Assembly: GCA_026018925.1 (NCBI GenBank)
Contig: JAKSZU010000012.1
Location: 30,431,814 to 30,495,813 of the forward strand
Origin: Tupaia tana
Lineage: Eukaryota; Chordata; Mammalia; Scandentia; Tupaiidae
Length of the DNA: 64,000 nt
Direction of reading: 5' to 3'
Under the pieces are notes generated by a model. It made no database searches. It was not told where the DNA came from and saw only the letters and a list, made by a program, of their open reading frames with translations. How positions within the stretch are numbered: position 1 is the first letter of the stretch; the number at the start of each line of letters is the position of its first letter. Position numbers and translations under genes: made by a program. Of the stretch, positions 1 to 11,005 are shown piece by piece.

Positions 1-960
1 CCGCTGATATAAAGAACAACAACATCTTAAAACCTCTTCCTGTGTGAATTAGGACTGCCAGGATTGATTCTTTACTGTTTTACATGTTTCTATGTTGTCA
101 AATATTATGCAATCAAGAGACATTCTTTCTATAGTCAGAGAAAGCAAAGCCCTTGATTTAATTTCTGAGAACTAATTGACTGGAATAGTAGTGAGATGCC
201 ACAGAAGTGCCTGTAGTTTTCTCCTGACCACTTCCTGCCTGGCAGTGGGCTGGCTGTGGATTCTCTGCCGCTCTTCTGGTCCCCTGGAACTTCCTAACAG
301 GCCCCTGTGACCAGCAGGTGCTCGGGAAATTTGGGTAAACATAACATCTTCCCCAAAGAGCCATGCAAGTGTGATCCTAGGGCAGGAAGGAGAGCCCCAG
401 CTCATGCAGACAGAAAAGGCCTGGGGGTGTGGGAAGCCCACAGACAGGTACAGCTGGTTAGGCAATCACCAACGGGGAGCAGGCCTCTCCCTCCCAGTGG
501 TGGCTGCAATTGGCCATCAGCCTGGGTGGACCCAGCCCTGACAGGGAACACAGGCTGCCTGAGGTTGCCCCGAGGAGCCAGGGGCAGTGTGTGCAGCTCA
601 TGCCGTCACCGGGTATTGCCTTGTGAGAGTGCGGATTCACTGAGCCCCCTCCAAGGGTCACTGGTCTGACCCTTTACATACCACCATGTAACTCACACGC
701 GCCCTTAGGAGCTCAGTGTCACTGCCCCATTGCACTTACAAGAAAACAGAGGCTCAGAAATGAGTACAAAACAGATTCATCACTATCACATGTCACCCCC
801 AAATGGTCTACGACATTCCCAGTTCCTGGTTGGTAAAATGGACCAACTCTTGATCGTGTTAGCCTTGGCGTCCCCCACTGATTGCTTATAGCATGTGGTC
901 ACATTTTAACTCTGGCCTTGGACAGATGACCTACGGCTCACTTCATCTCTCAGGGATGGC
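1..960. other. No gene seen
   Basis: Mostly unique-looking sequence; a small MIR-like piece (AAACAGAGGCTCAGAAATGA at about 745). The short frames here have no recognisable similarity. Confidence 0.5.
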
Positions 961-968
961 AGGGTACC

Positions 969-1597
969 TGCTATGGTTGGACTGTGTCCCCCAAGGTTCA
1001 CGTGTTGGGTGCTTAATTGGCAGTGTCACAGTATTAAGGGCTTTTAAGAGGTGATTGAGTCATGAGGGCTCTGTCCTCATGAATGGATTAATGTCTTTGT
1101 CAAGGGAGTGATTAATCATCAAGAGAGTGGACTTGTTACAAATGCAGCTCTCTCACTCTGCAGCATGTGCTTTGATCCCAGCCCTGGTGATCTGCTTCCG
1201 ACTTCCGCCGGCTGCTGTGGGATGAACCTTGCCAAATGCTGACACTACGTACTTGGACTTCTTGGCCTCCAAACCCAAGAACTGAATACTTTTCTGTTTT
1301 GTTTTAATTTTTTTTATATTGGTAGAGAATGTATGTACTTTCCCGAGAAACAAAGCACCCTTGATGGGGCATGGTCGTGCTGCAATCCCTTTTCCTCCAT
1401 TTCTCCTTTCCATCAGGACTTTGGGCACACACACACACACACACACACACACATCCTCAAGCCGAACAAGGGCTGGCCATGAGAGATCTGATTCCCTTAA
1501 CCACTGAGCTATGAGGCTGGCCCAAACTTTCGTTCTTTTGAAATTATTACTCAGTCTTAGGTATTTTGTTATAGCAACAGAACGTGGATTAAGATAG
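969..1597 (+). mobile_element. MaLR LTR (MLT1-type), interrupted by a SINE
   Basis: Starts TGCTATGGTTGGACTGTGTC, contains AAGAGGTGATTGAGTCATGA and a CTTCTTGGCCTCC segment, and ends in GGTATTTTGTTATAGCAACA followed by GTGGATTAAGATA. These are hallmarks of the mammalian MaLR LTRs. A minus-strand SINE-A sits at 1308-1523. Confidence 0.75.
1308..1523 (-). mobile_element. SINE-A, old, inside the MaLR LTR
   Basis: Runs from T-rich start through TTTCTCCTTTCCATCAGGAC to GAGGCTGGCCC. A perfect (CA)n at 1428-1453 has expanded at the GTGTGTG site of the SINE body. Confidence 0.7.
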
Positions 1598-1599
1598 TG

Positions 1600-2229
1600 C
1601 CCTGCTTCACTCCTGCCTGGCTCTGGTGGGCTGTTCTGGCCCTGGGGAGGAGGTGGTGGTCTCCATGGTCTGAGGCTACAGAGGAGACCCTCAGGAAAGT
1701 CGCAAAGACTGGTCTCAGGCCCCAGGTTGGGGTAAATTTCTGTGACGAAGGGCATGGTGATCAGGACCTGGCCAGGACCTTTGGGATTCCTCAAAAAGAC
1801 AGTTGGGTGACATGACCCAGAGGGCCAAAGATGGTTCAATTCCAAGACTCTCGAATATTGGCAGGGGACTGTGGGAGACAGTGAATTGAACACCCTGGTG
1901 ACCTCAGAATAGCCAGGGGCATGCTGGGTCTGCCACTGCCCAGGCCCTAAGGACAGAGTCATGGCAGCCTGATGCTGCTCACCGGACACTGGGAGTTCCT
2001 GGCTGCCTCCTGGGGCCCGGTGGGTAACTGGGAAGAGGCTGGCAGTTTGTAGGCATTGCATAACCACTGGGCCTCGTGAAACTTCACGTTTCTGTGTGTA
2101 CCTCTCCCCAGCTTCCTCTTTCACAGCCAGGCTGGGGACCAGGGAGCAACTATATGTTCACATTCATTTATTTCCTGATTCAGCAATCACTTGTTCATCA
2201 TATATTCTGCTCCTACCTGTCCTGCACTT
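1600..2229. other. No gene seen
   Basis: Unique-looking, moderately GC-rich. No repeat or exon recognised. Confidence 0.4.
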
Positions 2230-2690
2230 GGGAGACCCAGAGAGATATCCATGGAGTTCTGCCTTCCCAGTCTCCCAAGCTGCAGATGCACCATCTGCTC
2301 CTCCAGCCAAGACAGAAATCCAGGCATCAGCCTGGGCTTCTCCCTCATGTCCATCACGTGCCCCTTTCTGCTGTCCTTTCAATCATGTATCGGCTTCTAC
2401 TGGAAAGACCCCAGGAGCCTCTGTCCCCCTTGGATTCAGCAAAGGCAGGCCCTGTCTCCATCTTATTCACTGCTGTATTCCTGGCACCTAGTGCAGTACC
2501 TGGTACTTAGATGCCCCCTAAGCCCCCTAAGCATTACTGAATGAATTAGTAAGTCTCCTCTGTTCCGTATCCTTAATATCTTTGGATCTATGTCCTCTGT
2601 CCTCCCCCAGCCACAGTCTTTACCCAGATCTCATATTCTACCGGCATATTGAGCAGCCTGCTAACTGGGCTGCCTGCCTATTCTGTTCCA
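2230..2690 (+). mobile_element. L2 fragments
   Basis: TTCACTGCTGTATTCCTGGC and CAGTACCTGGTACTTAGATG with TACTGAATGAAT form an L2 3' end; CAGCCTGCTAACTGGGCTGC (2652-) is a more upstream L2 segment. Confidence 0.5.
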
Positions 2691-2704
2691 TTTCTTTTCT
2701 TTTT

Positions 2705-2967
2705 CTTTTTCTTTTCTTTTTTTTTTTTTTTTGAGAGAGATTTTTTGCTATAAGGCACGTGCGCTTGCCAGAGAGACAGAAAGCAAGAAATCACCCCCCA
2801 GGGGCGATGGCCATGCTGCAATCCCTTCTCCTCCATTCTCCTTTCAGGATCTTGGGGATGCATGCACATGCACCTGGCGTGAGTTTAAGCCGCCGGGTCC
2901 GGGACTCGAACCGCCGTTGACTACATGGGAGTCCAGCGACATAGCCATTACGCCAACTGCTGGTCCC
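2705..2967 (-). mobile_element. SINE-A, young-like
   Basis: Full structure with GCTATAAGGCACGTGCG, the C/G hairpin (ACCCCCCAGGGGCGATGG) and the head CGCCAACTGCTGGTCCC. Flanks TTCTGTTCCATTTC and CTGTCCCATACAATTTC suggest a decayed target duplication. Confidence 0.8.
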
Positions 2968-3004
2968 TGTCCCATACAATTTCTTTACTTTGCTTTCTTT
3001 CTTT

Positions 3005-3242
3005 TTTAGTTTTGCTATAGGGAGTGTGCACTTATGTGTGCAAACAAGAAAGAGAAAGAGAATTTACTCCTCAGGGGGTTGGCCATTGCGCGATCCCTCT
3101 TCCTCCATTCTCCTCTTGGGATCTGGGGCTCCCACACACAAGAACCTGGCATGTCCCTCAATTCACCGGGTCTGGGCCTTGAACCACACAGTCAGTCATT
3201 TGGGATCCAGTTGCCTTAACCTCCATACCACCTGCTGGCCTC
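3005..3242 (-). mobile_element. SINE-A, old
   Basis: TTTTGCTATAGGGAGTGTGC through CATACCACCTGCTGGCCTC. It lies only 37 bases from the preceding copy, in the same orientation. Confidence 0.75.
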
Positions 3243-3398
3243 ATCCAATTTATTTATCCAGACTATAGCCAGAGGACTCATTCTAGAGTGCCCAACCACC
3301 CTACTCGGAACCCTTTAGGGCTGCTAGCCACTCTTTCCTGGCTCCCTAACATTAACAGGAGGGTCACTTTCTTGGGATAATTAAAAAATGACAAGCAG

Positions 3399-3842
3399 GG
3401 CCAGCTAGGTGGCAGGGTAGTTAAGGTGGCTGGGTCCCACATGGTTGACTGTACAGTTTGAGTCCCAGACCCAGCAGCTTGGAAAACAAGTGTGTGTTGG
3501 GGTTGGCAGGTGGCATAGTGATTAAGATGCTGGACTCCCACATGGCTTACTGTAGTTCAAGTCCTAGACCTGGCAGCTTTCTCTGTCTCTCTCTGTTAAG
3601 TACATGTGTCCTGTATCAAATTAAAAAATATTAAGAAGAAAAAATAAAATTAAATGAATAATTCTTTAACAATAAAAACAAAAAGAAGTGTGTGCATTTG
3701 TGTCCAAAATTCCTAGAGGAGAATGGAGGAGAAAGGGTTGTGGCATGGTCATCCCCCCGCCCCAGGGTTGCTTTCTCACTTTCTCTCTCTCTCTCTCTCC
3801 AGCGAGCATGTGCACACTACAACAAATTTTAAAAAGGGGGGA
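3399..3842 (+). mobile_element. SINE-A interrupted by a short-form SINE-A
   Basis: The outer copy is 3399-3495 plus 3684-3842. The inner copy, 3499-3683, is the internally deleted short form (CCTGGCAGCTTTCTCTGTCT, then ATCAAATTAAAAAAT). AAGTGTGTG is repeated at the two joints. Confidence 0.7.
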
Positions 3843-3869
3843 GAGAGGAAAAAAAGAAAGACAGAAATG

Positions 3870-4110
3870 ACAAGTTAGCCCATAGCCTGGTGCTTAAGGC
3901 TCTGGATGACTGCGTGATTTGAGTCCTGGGTCTGGTGTTTTGAAAAACATGCAAAGCACATATGTGTGCATGCCAAAATCCTTGAGAGGAGGGAGAAATG
4001 GAAGAGAAGGGATTGCTGTGTGACCATTCCTCATGGGAGAGAGTGTTTTCTTGTTCTCCCCTACTCTCTGTCTCTCTCTGGTGAGCACACGCACCTTCTG
4101 GCAAATTATA
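3870..4110 (+). mobile_element. SINE-A, old
   Basis: TTGAAAAACATGCAAAGCAC, GGGAGAAATGGAAGAGAAGG and a pyrimidine tract ending GGCAAATTAT. The head is diverged. Confidence 0.7.
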
Positions 4111-4379
4111 TAGATAAAATATATATATGCACATATGTATATCAGCATATGACTGATCAGCCCAATCTCTATCCTGTAAAAATTCTTAAGAGGATATGCA
4201 GAAATTGAAAAATAATTTGCAGTGGAGACTAGAGATAAGATCACAGGGCAAGGTACAAGGGAGAAATTGAGCTAACCAGATGGGAGATGAGGATGGATTG
4301 AGAAATCCACTCCTGGATGACACACCACCTACCCCTCCCTCTGAAACAGAACAGTATGTGTCCTTAACCGACCATGTCC

Positions 4380-4500
4380 CCAGTCCTTTTACGTATACTC
4401 CTGAAAGATAAGGACCACATCTATTTATCGTGGTATCTCTGGCACCTAGCAGAGGACTTAGCTTATAGTAGGCATTCGGGAAATATTTGTTGAATGAATG
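4380..4500 (+). mobile_element. L2 3' end
   Basis: GGTATCTCTGGCACCTAGCA and AATATTTGTTGAATGAATGA. Confidence 0.7.
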
Positions 4501-4666
4501 AAATGGAGGATTCAATGACTTAATGAACAAAGAACAAACAGTCCCCAAATAGACATGATAAGACAGATTAACCCCACTGCCTACCCCTGTCTCAGAGTCC
4601 CTGTGATCTTTAGCCAGACCCCAATGGTCTTCTGAGCCAGTCAGAGTGGTTGAGGGCATGGATTAT

Positions 4667-4905
4667 GGGCAGGTAGCACTTGGGCATGGATCCCACATGG
4701 CTGACCCAGTGGTTAAAGTCCTGGATCTGGTGACTTGAAAAACATGCAGGGCATATGTGTGTGCATGCCCAAAATCCTGAGAAGAGGGAGAAATGGAGGC
4801 AAAGGAATTGTGGTGTGACCATTCCTCAAGGGAGAGGGGTGCTTTCTTGGTCTCCCTTCCCCTCTGTCTCTCTGTGGTGAGTGCACGTGCCCTCAATTAA
4901 AAACA
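4667..4905 (+). mobile_element. SINE-A, old
   Basis: Weak head, clear body (ACTTGAAAAACATGCAGGGC; GAGAAATGGAGGCAAAGGAA) and end CCCTCAATTAAAAAC. Confidence 0.7.
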
Positions 4906-4914
4906 AAAACAAAA

Positions 4915-5060
4915 ACCACAGATAGAATCTGGTTCAACCACTTATTAGCTGTGTGAAGCAAGTTATATAACCTCTCTGTGCCTCAGCTTTGTCATCCGTA
5001 AAATGGGATTAGATAATAATAGTACCTATCTTACCAGGTTGTTATGAGGGCTTAATTTGT
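4915..5060 (+). mobile_element. MIR
   Basis: CAACCACTTATTAGCTGTGT, TCTCTGTGCCTCAGCTTTGT, AAAATGGGATTAGATAATAA, AGGTTGTTATGAGGGCTTAA. Confidence 0.8.
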
Positions 5061-5381
5061 GAGTATCTGTGTGTTTAGTATACATGCATTTATTTTATAC
5101 ATTTATACACACACACACACGTATGCACACACATAAATAAATAAACAAATAAATGTACACACCCATATATTGGACGATGCAAGTGACAGCTAGTACAGAT
5201 TCCAATGCCGATGGCAATGTCCCTAATCCATTCCCATCAGCCTCTGTTTGCCTGTGTCTACACTGTCTGTCTAATGGTGAACTGAGACTCCCACCATTAC
5301 TAGGCAATACAGGATAAAGTTCAGAGGGTAAAGAGGTGGTGCCCAGCCTGGCTTTATTTCTACCTTAAGAGAGAGTGAACA

Positions 5382-5660
5382 GGGACCAGCAGTTAGCGTA
5401 ATGGCTATGTCGCTGGACTCCCACGTAGTCGACCACGGTTCGAGTCTCGGACCCAGTGGCTTAAACTCACGCCGGGCGCGTGTGCGTGCGTGCCCAAGAT
5501 CCTGAGAGGAGAATGGAGGAGAAGGGATTGTGGCGTGGCCATCCCCCCTGGGGGGTGATTTCTCGCTTTCTATCTCTCTGTCTCTCTCTGTCTTTCTTGT
5601 GAGCGCACACACCCTGTAGGAAAAATCTCTCTCAAAAAAAAAAAAAAAAAAAAAAAAAAG
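5382..5660 (+). mobile_element. SINE-A, young, near full length
   Basis: Head GGGACCAGCAGTTAGCGTAA, B-box-like GGTTCGAGTCTC, hairpin ATCCCCCCTGGGGGGTGAT, CT-rich tract and a long poly(A). Flanked by AGAGAGAGTGAACA (left) and GAGAGAAAGTGAACA (right). Confidence 0.9.
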
Positions 5661-5904
5661 AGAGAGAGAAAGTGAACAAAACCGATGAACGTGGGACCTG
5701 TGAACAGATCCTACAGCAGAGGGAAGAAGGAAAGTGTTCCGAAGGTCCAGGTAAAGAGCTTATCATCACTGAGATACTTCTCTACAGGAAACAGAATAAA
5801 ACCCTGACAGTCATCTGATGGTATTCTGCAATGACGTGGTCCAGGAAGCTGTGATGTGCGGTTACTCGCTGAGTGCCTCCCAAGTGGGCACAGGTTATGA
5901 ATAG

Positions 5905-6075
5905 GTAGTTCGTAGAAGTGGAAATGCAAATGGCTCTCCAGCAGATGAAGAGATGCTCTGGCTCGAGAGCCACAAAAATGCAAACCACAACCTCAAGGAG
6001 ACATGGTTTTTCATCTATCAGATTGGCCAAGATCCAAGGGTTTGATATCGAGGCTTGTGAGGCCATGGGGATTTT
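5905..6075 (+). mobile_element. L1M 3'-end remnant
   Basis: GTGGAAATGCAAATGGCTCT, AACCACAACCTCAAGGAGAC and TCATCTATCAGATTGGCCAA correspond to the L1M 3' region also seen at 8705-9130. Confidence 0.6.
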
Positions 6076-6376
6076 ATTTTGAGGAAGTCACTCACCTCCA
6101 TCACTTTCAGCAATATTGCTTAGCTGAGATGTTTTCCATTCCAGCTCCAGGGTGGCCCACCCTGGCTTAAATCTGCTAAATTTCTCATCACCCAGAAGAG
6201 ATCATCAAAAATTATTGGGTGGACCCTGGGCAAACCAAGTAAGCGTTCCGAAGTTTCCTCCTCTGTAAAATGAAGAAAAGTACATAGCAGAGACTTGTGA
6301 AAAGTGGTCAGCACCATGTAATAATTGGCACCTTTAATAGACATTTGATGTCCGTGCATTTAAACATGAGTGCTTG
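6076..6376. other. No gene seen
   Basis: Unique-looking; a faint MIR-like CTCCTCTGTAAAATGAAGAA at about 6258. Confidence 0.35.
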
Positions 6377-6480
6377 GGCTGGTCCTATAGTCTAGTAATT
6401 AAGGGAGCTGATTCCATATGGCCAAACATGGTTTGAATCGTAGCCCTGGTGGCTGGAAAAACACACCAGGTGCATGTGTG

Positions 6481-6512
<32 letters not shown>

Positions 6513-6640
6513 CCCCAAATCCCATCAAGGTGGAGAAATGGAGGATAAGGAATTGCACTGTGACCGTGCTTTTTTGTCTGTTTATCTGTCTGACTCTCTC
6601 TCTGGCAAGTGCACATGCTCTTTGGCAATTAAAAAAAAGG
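6377..6640 (+). mobile_element. SINE-A, old, with a TG microsatellite
   Basis: GGGCTGGTCCTATAGTCTAG head; (TG)n at 6475-6512 replaces the GTGTGCGTG motif of the body; ends TTTGGCAATTAAAA. Confidence 0.75.
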
Positions 6641-6732
6641 TAAAAAGGACAAATAATAATGTGATTGAATGTATAAAAGAAAATGAAATGAAAACAAAAA
6701 AATAAATAATAATTTTTTAAAAATGTAAAAGT

Positions 6733-6990
6733 GGGGCCAGTGGGTGGCGTGGTGGCTAGGGCACTGGACTCCCTCAGAGCCAAGTGTGGTTCTTGAGCTT
6801 GGGACCCAGCAGCTTGAGAATCACTTTGGGTGTGTGTGCGTACATATCCAAAATCCCAGGAGAAGAATGGAAGAGAAGGGATTTGGGCATGGCCATCCCC
6901 CCAGGGGTGATTTCTCACTTTCCATCTCTCTGTCTCTCTCTGATGAGCACAGGTGTCTGATAGCAAAAACCCTTAAAAAAAAAAAAGTCA
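6733..6990 (+). mobile_element. SINE-A, intermediate age
   Basis: GGGGCCAGTGGGTGGCGTGG head, body and end GATAGCAAAAACCCTT. Confidence 0.8.
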
Positions 6991-7029
6991 ATTTATATAT
7001 GTGCTTATTTCATCTAAATGTTTATACAG

Positions 7030-7254
7030 ATTTCCACTTTCTTAATTGTAGAAGATAAAAGCAAGAAAACCCTAGGATGTACAGTAAAAAACAAAGCAAT
7101 AAGGAAGTGCAAAAATATAGGAAATGAGACTAATGAAATAGATATAAATAAATTAAGCCAAGCTGTTGAAGGCAAAGCTTCTCACATCCTCATGTTTGAA
7201 AACAAAATTCAACTACGCAATATGCTGCTTACAAGAAATACTTAACATAGAATG
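7030..7254 (+). mobile_element. L1 ORF2 fragment (left part of an old L1)
   Basis: ATTCAACTACGCAATATGCT followed by GCTTACAAGAAATACTTAA corresponds to the mid-ORF2 L1 segment 'caactatatgctgtctacaagaaacacac'. It seems to continue at 10201. Confidence 0.5.
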
Positions 7255-7436
7255 TCCAAATGTATTAGATATATAAAAGAGTATTAAGAGAAAATATGAG
7301 AAAGAAATCTTGGAGTAGGAAAAGCCTTTCAACTAATGCCTCAAAATCTAGATGCCATCAAAGGAAAGATGAATAAATTCAACCACAGAATAATAAAAAG
7401 TTTTGCCTTTTTTTTTTTTTTAAATAAAAAAGTACA

Positions 7437-7922
7437 GGACTGATCTGTAGCACAGTGGTTAAGCTCTGTGTATGGGATATGGTGGTTAAGGTGGGTGAAT
7501 CCCACATGGCTGACTATACTTTTTAAGTTCTCGACCCAGCAGTTTGAAAAACACTCTGGGAGGACCAGCAGATGGCATAATGGTTACATTGCTGGATTCT
7601 CACATGGTCAACTGTGGTTTGAATCCTGCACCCATTGGCTTGGAACTCATGCTGGGCGCGTGTGCATGCATGCCCCAAATCCGGGAGGATAATGGAGGAG
7701 AAGGAATTGTGACATGGCTATCTCCCTGGGGGGAGAGGGGGTGATTTCTCGTTTCCTGTCTCTCTCTGTCTCTCTGGCGAGTACAGGTGTCTTGCAGCAA
7801 AAATCTCTCTAAAAAGAAAGAAAAACACTCTGGACATATGTGCATGTGTGCCCAAAATTCCAGAAGGAGAAGTGGAGAAGAAGAGATTGCAGTGTGACTG
7901 TCCCCCATGGCGGAGAGGGTGT

Positions 7923-7986
<64 letters not shown>

Positions 7987-8030
7987 CTCAGGCAACCTCA
8001 TGCACCCTCTAGCAAATTAAAATAAATAAA
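7437..8030 (+). mobile_element. Old SINE-A split by a younger SINE-A
   Basis: The inner copy is 7560-7819. It is flanked by a perfect 14-bp duplication, GAAAAACACTCTGG (7546-7559 and 7820-7833), which is part of the outer SINE. The outer tail holds a pure (CT)n at 7926-7977. Confidence 0.9.
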
Positions 8031-8163
8031 TAAAAGTAAACTATAACTTAAAAATGAAGGTACTTTAAAACTGAAAGGGTAAAGACACATGACAAACTGG
8101 GATAACCATTTTCCACTCAGGTGACAAAGGGATAGACAACCTTCCTAAAATATAAAAAGCTGG

Positions 8164-8385
8164 GGGCTGGATGGTGATGCAGCAATAAACTGTGACGCTC
8201 TGGGGGGCAAGACCCTCCTGGGAATGTTGCTGGTTCCTGTCGGAGACCACCCTACTCACGCACACACGTGCCCTTCATCAGGGCTGGCTGAGGCTAAGGC
8301 ATTGGAATCCTGTCGGGGCACTGTCTCTCTGTCTCTCGCTCTCTACTTGTCTTTCTCATTCATGGAATAAACTTTAAAAACATAT
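8164..8385 (+). mobile_element. SINE-B copy 1
   Basis: GGGGCTGGATGGTGATGCAG head, GGGCTGGCTGAGGCTAAGGC in the body, CT tract, then GGAATAAACTTTAAAA. TATAAAAA flanks both sides. Clearly different from SINE-A. Confidence 0.6.
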
Positions 8386-8389
8386 AAAA

Positions 8390-8600
8390 AGGGACCAGCA
8401 GATGGTGTAATGTTTACATCGCTGGACTCCCATGTAGTTGACCGTGATTCGAGTCCTAGACCTGGGGACTTAAAACTCATGCCAGGCACGTGTGCGTACC
8501 CAAAATCCCAAGAGGAGAATGAGGAAGAAAGGACTGCGGTGTGGCCATTCTTCCTGGGGGTAATCACCCTATAGCAAAAATCTCTCTCTAAAATATAAAA
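8390..8600 (+). mobile_element. SINE-A with internal deletion
   Basis: GGGACCAGCAGATGGTGTAA head. The whole CT-rich tract is missing: CTGGGGGTAATCACCC joins directly to CTATAGCAAAAATC. Followed by (AAAAT)n. Confidence 0.8.
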
Positions 8601-8795
8601 TAAAATAAAATAAAATAATATATATGTATGTAAAAGATGAAAAGTTAATAGGAATCAATAAGATCTACAAGCTAACAGAAAAATGGCTAAAGGCTATAAT
8701 AGAAAAAGAAATGCAAATGGATCTTAACTAATTTTTTTATACAAAGAGATACTCAACCCAAGATAAATATAAATTAAAACTACATAGAGACAAGA

Positions 8796-9052
8796 AGGGG
8801 CCAGTAGGTGATGTAGTGGTTGAGGTGCTGGACTCCCACATGACTGACTGGTTCGAGTCCCAGAACTGGTGGTTGAATATCACACCAAGTGCATGTGCCT
8901 GTGTGCCCAAAATCCCAGGAGAAGAAAAGAGGAGAAAAAATTGCAGCGTGGCCATCACCTCTAGGGGGTGACTTTCTCTCTCACTGTCTCTCTCTATTTC
9001 TGTCTGGTAAGCACATGCACCCTCTGGCAGAAACCTAAAAAACAAAAACAAA
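8796..9052 (+). mobile_element. SINE-A in the L1 tail
   Basis: GGGGCCAGTAGGTGATGTAG to CTCTGGCAGAAACC. The L1 sequence AAAACTACA is repeated on both sides (about 8776 and 9052). Confidence 0.8.
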
Positions 9053-9712
9053 AAACTACACCAAGACATAATTTCTCACCTATCTTACTGGCAAAAATCC
9101 CAAAGTTTTATATGCCATTGTTGGTGAGGCCATGGAGGGACAGACCCTCTCACACATTGCTGATATGAGAGTACAGTGGTACAGCCCTAATGGCAAGCCA
9201 CTCGGCAGTAGTTGCCAGATCTACACATGCCCAATCTTTTTGATGTAGTGACAGTTCTGAGAAGTGTTTCTAGGTATATTTGTATCTGAGCAAAAAGTTT
9301 GTATAAGTTTATTCTTTGCAACATTGTTGGTCCTAGTAAGAAATTGGCAACAACTCAAAAGTCTGCCAGTAGAGGATTGGTTAAATATGTTATGGTACGA
9401 CTATACCCGGAGAGACCATGCAGACCTTAAGAGGAATAAGGAGGCTTCCAATGTACTGATTTGGAAAGACTCCACAGATACATTGTTAAGTGATAAAATG
9501 CAAGGTTGGTGTGCGTACACTATGTTTTGTGTTAAAAGGAAAAATTTAAAAAGTAGAAATATTGCATGTGCACAAAGAAACTCAAGGATGCCAAAGCAAC
9601 TAACACAAACACCCTCCATGAGGGTGAAGGGAGGAGTGGAGATTGGAGATGAGCGATGAGGAATGGAGAGAGGTATTTCTCTGATTATCTTTTTTTTTTA
9701 ACCATGTAAATA

Positions 9713-9974
9713 TATATTTTTGAGAGGTTTTGCTATAGGGCACATGTGCTCACCAGGAAGATGGAGAACGGAGAAAGACAGATAGAAAGTAAGAAATCAC
9801 CCCCCAAGGGGGGGTGGCCACACTGCAGTCCTTTCTCCTCCATTCTCCTCTCGGGATCCTGGGCATACACGCACATGCTCCCAGCATGTGTTTAAACCAC
9901 GAGGTCTGGGAATTGAACCACGGTCGACTACATGGGAGTCCAGCGACATAGCCATTATGCTAACTGCTGGTCCC
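9713..9974 (-). mobile_element. SINE-A with clean target duplication
   Basis: ACCATGTAAATA at 9701-9712 and 9975-9986 flanks the copy, which sits inside the last bases of the L1M 3' UTR. Confidence 0.9.
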
Positions 9975-10020
9975 ACCATGTAAATAAATTTCTCACTCAA
10001 ACTTTTAAATAAAAAAGTTA

Positions 10021-10200
10021 GGGGCCGGTAGGTGGTATGGTGGTTAAAGGTGCTGGATTCCCACATGGCTGACTGTGATTTGAGCCCTGGACCTGTGGCT
10101 TGCTTTCTCACTTTCCCTTTCTCTCTGTCTGTCTCTTTCTGGTCAAATTAAAAAATAATAATAACAAACAAAATTAAATAAATAAATAAACATTTTAAAA
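10021..10200 (+). mobile_element. SINE-A short form
   Basis: Head GGGGCCGGTAGGTGGTATGG, then CCTGTGGCTTGCTTTCTCAC with the ~110-base middle missing, ending GGTCAAATTAAAAAAT. Flanked by AAAAAGTTA. It marks the joint between the L1 tail and the resumed ORF2 fragment. Confidence 0.8.
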
Positions 10201-10385
10201 AGTTAACTGATACAGAAAGTTTAAAGAAGCACAGACAAAGCTATGCTAGGTAAACGCTAATGAAATAAAGTAGGATGGCAATAGTGCTATGAGAAATAAG
10301 AAAACTTGTGGCCAAAATCACTAAATGGGACAAAGGAGCACATTATTATTAATTATTATAATAATAATAATAATTATTATTATTA

Positions 10386-10634
10386 TAGGTCTTGCTATAG
10401 GGCATGTGCACTCTGGAAAGAGAGAGAAACAGGAACAATGAGAGAGAAAATGAGGAATCACCCCTCAAGGGGGATGGCCATGCCACAATCCCTTCTCCTC
10501 CGTTCTTCTCCTGGGATCTTGAGCATGCATGCACCTGGTGTGATTTTTAAGCCACTGAGTTCAGGACTCAAAAAAGCAGCAGTTGGCCATGTGGGAGTCC
10601 AATGACGAAACCACTACGTCACCTACTGGCCCCA
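10386..10634 (-). mobile_element. SINE-A, old
   Basis: CTTGCTATAGGGCATGTGCA to GTCACCTACTGGCCCC; preceded by an (ATT/AAT)n stretch at 10343-10386. Confidence 0.8.
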
Positions 10635-10761
10635 TAGGGGGCCAGTTTTAATTAGAGAAAATATGTAATCTATATAAGGGAGAGCTTTTATATATTGACT
10701 AACTGAGCAACAAAATAGATTAAATAAAAATAGAAGGAGAGAGTGATATAAACAAAAAAGC

Positions 10762-11005
10762 AGGGGCCAGCTGATGGTGTGGTGGTGAAGGTGGCTGGAT
10801 CCCACAAGGTCAACTGCACAGCTCAAGTCCTGGACCCAAAGGCTTGAAAAACATGTCATGCACTGTGTGTGCCCAAAATCCCTAGAGGAGAATGGAGGAG
10901 AAGTGATTGTGGCATGGCTATCCCCCATGGAAGGTACTTTCTCACCTTCCCTCTCTCTCTGTATGTCTCTTTCTGGCAAGTACACACACCTCTAGAAAAT
11001 TAACA
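10762..11005 (+). mobile_element. SINE-A, old
   Basis: GGGGCCAGCTGATGGTGTGG to CTCTAGAAAATTAAC; flanks share AAAAAAGCAG. Confidence 0.8.

Larger units (their letters stand above)
7255..10020 (+). mobile_element. L1M 3' end, broken up by five or more SINEs
   Basis: In order: GTAGGAAAAGCCTTTCAACT and CTAGATGCCATCAAAGGAAA (7318-7370), ACATGACAAACTGGGATAAC (8088-), AAAGAAATGCAAATGGATCT (8705-), ATTTCTCACCTATCTTACTG (9070-) and the 3' UTR to TAACCATGTAAATAAATTTC. This is the old mammalian L1M tail. SINEs sit at about 7437-8030, 8164-8385, 8390-8600, 8796-9052 and 9713-9974. Confidence 0.75.

Noticed and set aside
1153-2124. 323-codon minus-strand frame
   Set aside because: It runs through an LTR, a SINE and a CA repeat. 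The protein contains repeat-derived stretches and no domain.
2705-3242. CRISPR-like or tandem array from closely spaced repeats
   Set aside because: The units are individual retroposed SINEs of different age and variable spacing in a mammalian genome.
5383-5460. tRNA gene at SINE heads
   Set aside because: The head has A- and B-box-like motifs but does not fold into a complete cloverleaf with a paired acceptor stem, and it occurs in dozens of copies with poly(A) and target duplications, so it is SINE sequence.
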